From contig NZ_MDDV01000013.1 of the NCBI RefSeq assembly GCF_001854885.1, positions 253,855 to 317,854 on the forward strand: a stretch of DNA of 64,000 nt, written 5' to 3'. Positions 62,598 to 64,000 of the stretch are shown in pieces; within the stretch, counting starts at the first letter, position 1, and the number at the start of each line of letters is the position of its first letter. The notes under the pieces are model-generated. The model searched no databases. It was not told the origin of the DNA and was given only the letters and a program-made list of their open reading frames with translations. This stretch comes from Ensifer sp. LCM 4579. GTDB taxonomy: Bacteria; Pseudomonadota; Alphaproteobacteria; Rhizobiales; Rhizobiaceae. The position numbers and the translations under genes were made by a program.

Positions 62598-63098
62598 TCA
62601 TGGCTCACCGGCGCCTGCCGAGCCGTCGCCCTCGATGACCTGCGGGGGCGGAGCAGCCGGGGCCGGATTTCCCTCGCCGGGTCGCACCGGATCGCAGCGT
62701 TCGGAGCAGCTATAGGTCGCCCGTCCGTCGCCCTGGTCCACGGTGACCAGGCGACCGCCGGCGGCGACCACATCGACGACGAGGTTGGCGACTTCGCCGC
62801 CATCGGCGTCCATCACGATCAGGTTGGTCGATCCCGGCGTCTTGCCGGTCAGGACAACGGTCTTGTCGTCGCTGAGCGTCGCTTGCGCAATGGCGGGATT
62901 GCCGATGATGACGGTGCTGGCGGGTCGGGCAAGCATAAGCGGTCTTGCAAAATCGACGATGACCTTGACCACGCCCTCCGTTTGTCTAACGGCGCCTTGC
63001 GCGCCGGCGGCCGCGGGTGGGACCTCCGCCGCGTGAGCCGCACCGATCGCGGCATATACCGCCATGGCGAGGACAGACCAGTTGACGCCCATGCGCAT
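62598..63098 (-). CDS. CpaC-like pilus assembly N-terminal domain protein
   Basis: 166 residues. Signal peptide to about residue 22 (SVLAMAVYAAIGAAHAA), then the CpaC/RcpA N-terminal domain: VIVDFARPLMLARPASTVIIGNPAIAQATL and VVLTGKTPGSTNLIVMDADG. The large secretin domain that normally follows is absent. A Pro/Ala-rich C-terminus with Cys pair CSERCDP ends the protein. ATG 63098 has GGGGAG seven bases upstream; frame extends to 63134. It may be an accessory or truncated homologue. Divergent from flp. Confidence 0.8.
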   Translation of the reverse strand: MRMGVNWSVLAMAVYAAIGAAHAAEVPPAAAGAQGAVRQTEGVVKVIVDFARPLMLARPASTVIIGNPAIAQATLSDDKTVVLTGKTPGSTNLIVMDADGGEVANLVVDVVAAGGRLVTVDQGDGRATYSCSERCDPVRPGEGNPAPAAPPPQVIEGDGSAGAGEP

Positions 63099-63186
63099 CG
63101 GACCACTCCCCAATCCAGATAACGGACGGATCATCCGTCCGGTTGATCAACGTAGAATAGCATTAATCGCGTCCTGGTCGATCGGA

Positions 63187-63241
63187 CTAGACCGACAGGC
63201 CGATTACATCCGGAAGAGGTATCGGCCATCAGGCTGAATGG
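63187..63241. promoter_or_regulatory. Repeated motif region before flp pilin
   Basis: CTAGACCG (63187-63194, reverse complement of CGGTCTAG) lies within a near-palindrome CGGACTAGACCG, and GGCCATCAGGCTGAATGG at 63224-63241 matches the cpaA promoter copy at 17 of 18 positions. The region separates flp from the divergent CpaC-like gene. Confidence 0.55.
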
Positions 63242-63370
63242 ATCAAAAGGGTTAACAAAGTCTATATGGAGGCCACACAGCAAGCGGGAAGCGAGGGCAG
63301 AACCCGGCCCGGCCCTGTGATGCCGAACCTCACGTCGGCGCAACCTCAACCCACTTGAAGGATCGACCCC

Positions 63371-63547
63371 ATGAAAAATCTTCTCGTCCGTTTCGTCCGC
63401 AATGAGTCCGGCGCGACCGCCATCGAATACGGCCTGATCGCCGGCCTGATTGCCGTCGTCATCATAGGCGCGGTGACCACAGTGGGAACCGATGTGAGCG
63501 GCGTATTCGACTCCATCGCGAATGCACTGCCGACCGCCGCTGGGTAA
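63371..63547 (+). CDS. Flp-family type IVb pilin
   Basis: 58 residues. Leader KNLLVRFVRNESG is followed by the conserved processing site G/ATAIEYGLIAGLIAVVI with Glu+5 and Tyr+6 as in Flp pilins, and one membrane helix. CpaA should cleave after G. AAGGATCGACCCC lies before the ATG. It is the major fibre subunit of the Tad pilus encoded around it; high expression would need the strong promoter region upstream. Confidence 0.92.
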   Translation: MKNLLVRFVRNESGATAIEYGLIAGLIAVVIIGAVTTVGTDVSGVFDSIANALPTAAG

Positions 63548-63651
63548 TTTAGAGGCGCCAGCCGATATGCTGCGGAGCGGAAGGCACATCGCCCTCCGCT
63601 ATCGCGCTTAAGGGGCAAGAGAGTTCTCAACGAGTCATCAAGGCGACATCG

Positions 63652-64000
63652 ATGTTCGGCAGGAAATCCCTTTCAGAGGAAAAGGTTTTCGTAGCGGCGG
63701 TCCAGCCGGACGCCCTGCGGGAAACGGTCACCGCTTCGGTCCTGAGCGAAATGGACAAGACCGCAGCTCCTGCCACTGTCGCCAAAGCCGAAAAGCCCGG
63801 ACAGTATTACAGCCTGAAAAAGGAAATCTTCAGCGCCCTCATCGCCACCATCGACGTCGCCGCGTTGTCGAGCATGGACGGCGAGGAAGCGCGCCGGGAA
63901 ATCGGCGTCATCGTCGACGACATCGTCGCGGCCAAGAAGGCCGGGCTGTCGAAGTCCGAGCAGGAGGGACTGCTCGAGGACATCTGCAACGACATTCTGG
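63652..64000 (+). CDS. cpaF: Pilus assembly ATPase CpaF, N-terminal part
   Basis: 116 residues are visible before the window ends. The start MFGRKSLSEEKVF, a flexible linker and the N-terminal CpaF/TadA helical domain (YSLKKEIFSALIATIDVAALSSMDGEEARREIG, then IVDDIVAAKKAGLSKSEQEGLLEDICNDIL) match the family; the Walker motifs lie further right. CpaF powers Flp pilus assembly. The gap to flp is about 104 bases. AAGGCGACATCG is the ribosome site before ATG 63652. Confidence 0.85.
   Translation, partial: MFGRKSLSEEKVFVAAVQPDALRETVTASVLSEMDKTAAPATVAKAEKPGQYYSLKKEIFSALIATIDVAALSSMDGEEARREIGVIVDDIVAAKKAGLSKSEQEGLLEDICNDIL

Overview
The window is GC-rich DNA of a member of the Rhizobiaceae, most likely a Sinorhizobium/Ensifer species. 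It is probably part of a large secondary replicon (chromid) similar to pSymB of S. meliloti. The reasons are the gene set and its neighbours: minCDE beside polysaccharide genes, an asnO/ACP/acyl ligase/nadE cassette, many catabolic operons with ABC transporters, and a good CtrA-type box before minC. No rRNA, tRNA, CRISPR array or complete insertion sequence was seen. The species assignment is inference from recognition, not from a search.

Layout. (1) 1-2700: the end of a homoprotocatechuate (hpa/hpc) meta-cleavage operon (FAH-family isomerase/decarboxylase, hydratase HpaH, aldolase HpaI) with a convergent MarR-type HpaR. (2) 2929-15066: a tetronate (L-threonate/D-erythronate) catabolic island: ltnD-otnI-otnK on the minus strand, divergent lacI-type regulator plus otnC, then a GntR regulator, denD, an SDR and a four-gene ABC sugar-type importer. 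Tandem LacI-type operators lie between ltnD and the regulator. (3) 15072-18800: miscellaneous genes: a DUF6064-like membrane protein, a Tat-exported aldo/keto reductase, a VOC protein, a YdeI-like gene broken near its 3' end, and two small genes (66 and 41 codons). (4) 19130-23932: asparagine synthase, acyl carrier protein, AMP-forming ligase and NAD synthase-like amidase in one operon, whose product is unknown. (5) 24000-28084: flavodoxin-like protein, minCDE, a gene remnant and an LLM oxidoreductase.

(6) 28153-32638: two divergent transcription units that each end in a paralogous GNAT-like protein, with a HemK-type methyltransferase on one side and a polysaccharide flippase on the other. 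(7) 32646-37171: phnC-phnD-phnE importer divergent from phnM and a phnF-like regulator, with a HutC/PhnF-type operator between them. (8) 37428-48539: an exopolysaccharide locus: Wzz/GumC-like protein, Wzy-like polymerase, polysaccharide deacetylase, three glycosyltransferases, VanZ-like protein, a secreted glycoside hydrolase and a KpsC-like Kdo transferase. (9) 48872-51327: a minus-strand TadG/TadE-type operon. (10) 51529-53745: AraC regulator, EAL-domain remnant and an XRE regulator. (11) 54356-56539: katG with a strong terminator. (12) 56623-64000: a Ser/Thr-rich secreted protein, then a Flp/Tad pilus locus (TadG-like, cpaA, cpaB, a CpaE-TadE fusion, tadE, a short CpaC-like protein, flp pilin, start of cpaF).

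The most notable signals are the CpaE-TadE fusion, a repeated motif in the two divergent promoter regions of the pilus locus, the amidotransferase/ACP/ligase/NadE cassette without an exosortase, the GNAT paralogue pair around a flippase and methyltransferase, and several well-formed operators. I found no clear evidence of a completely new defence or mobile system.
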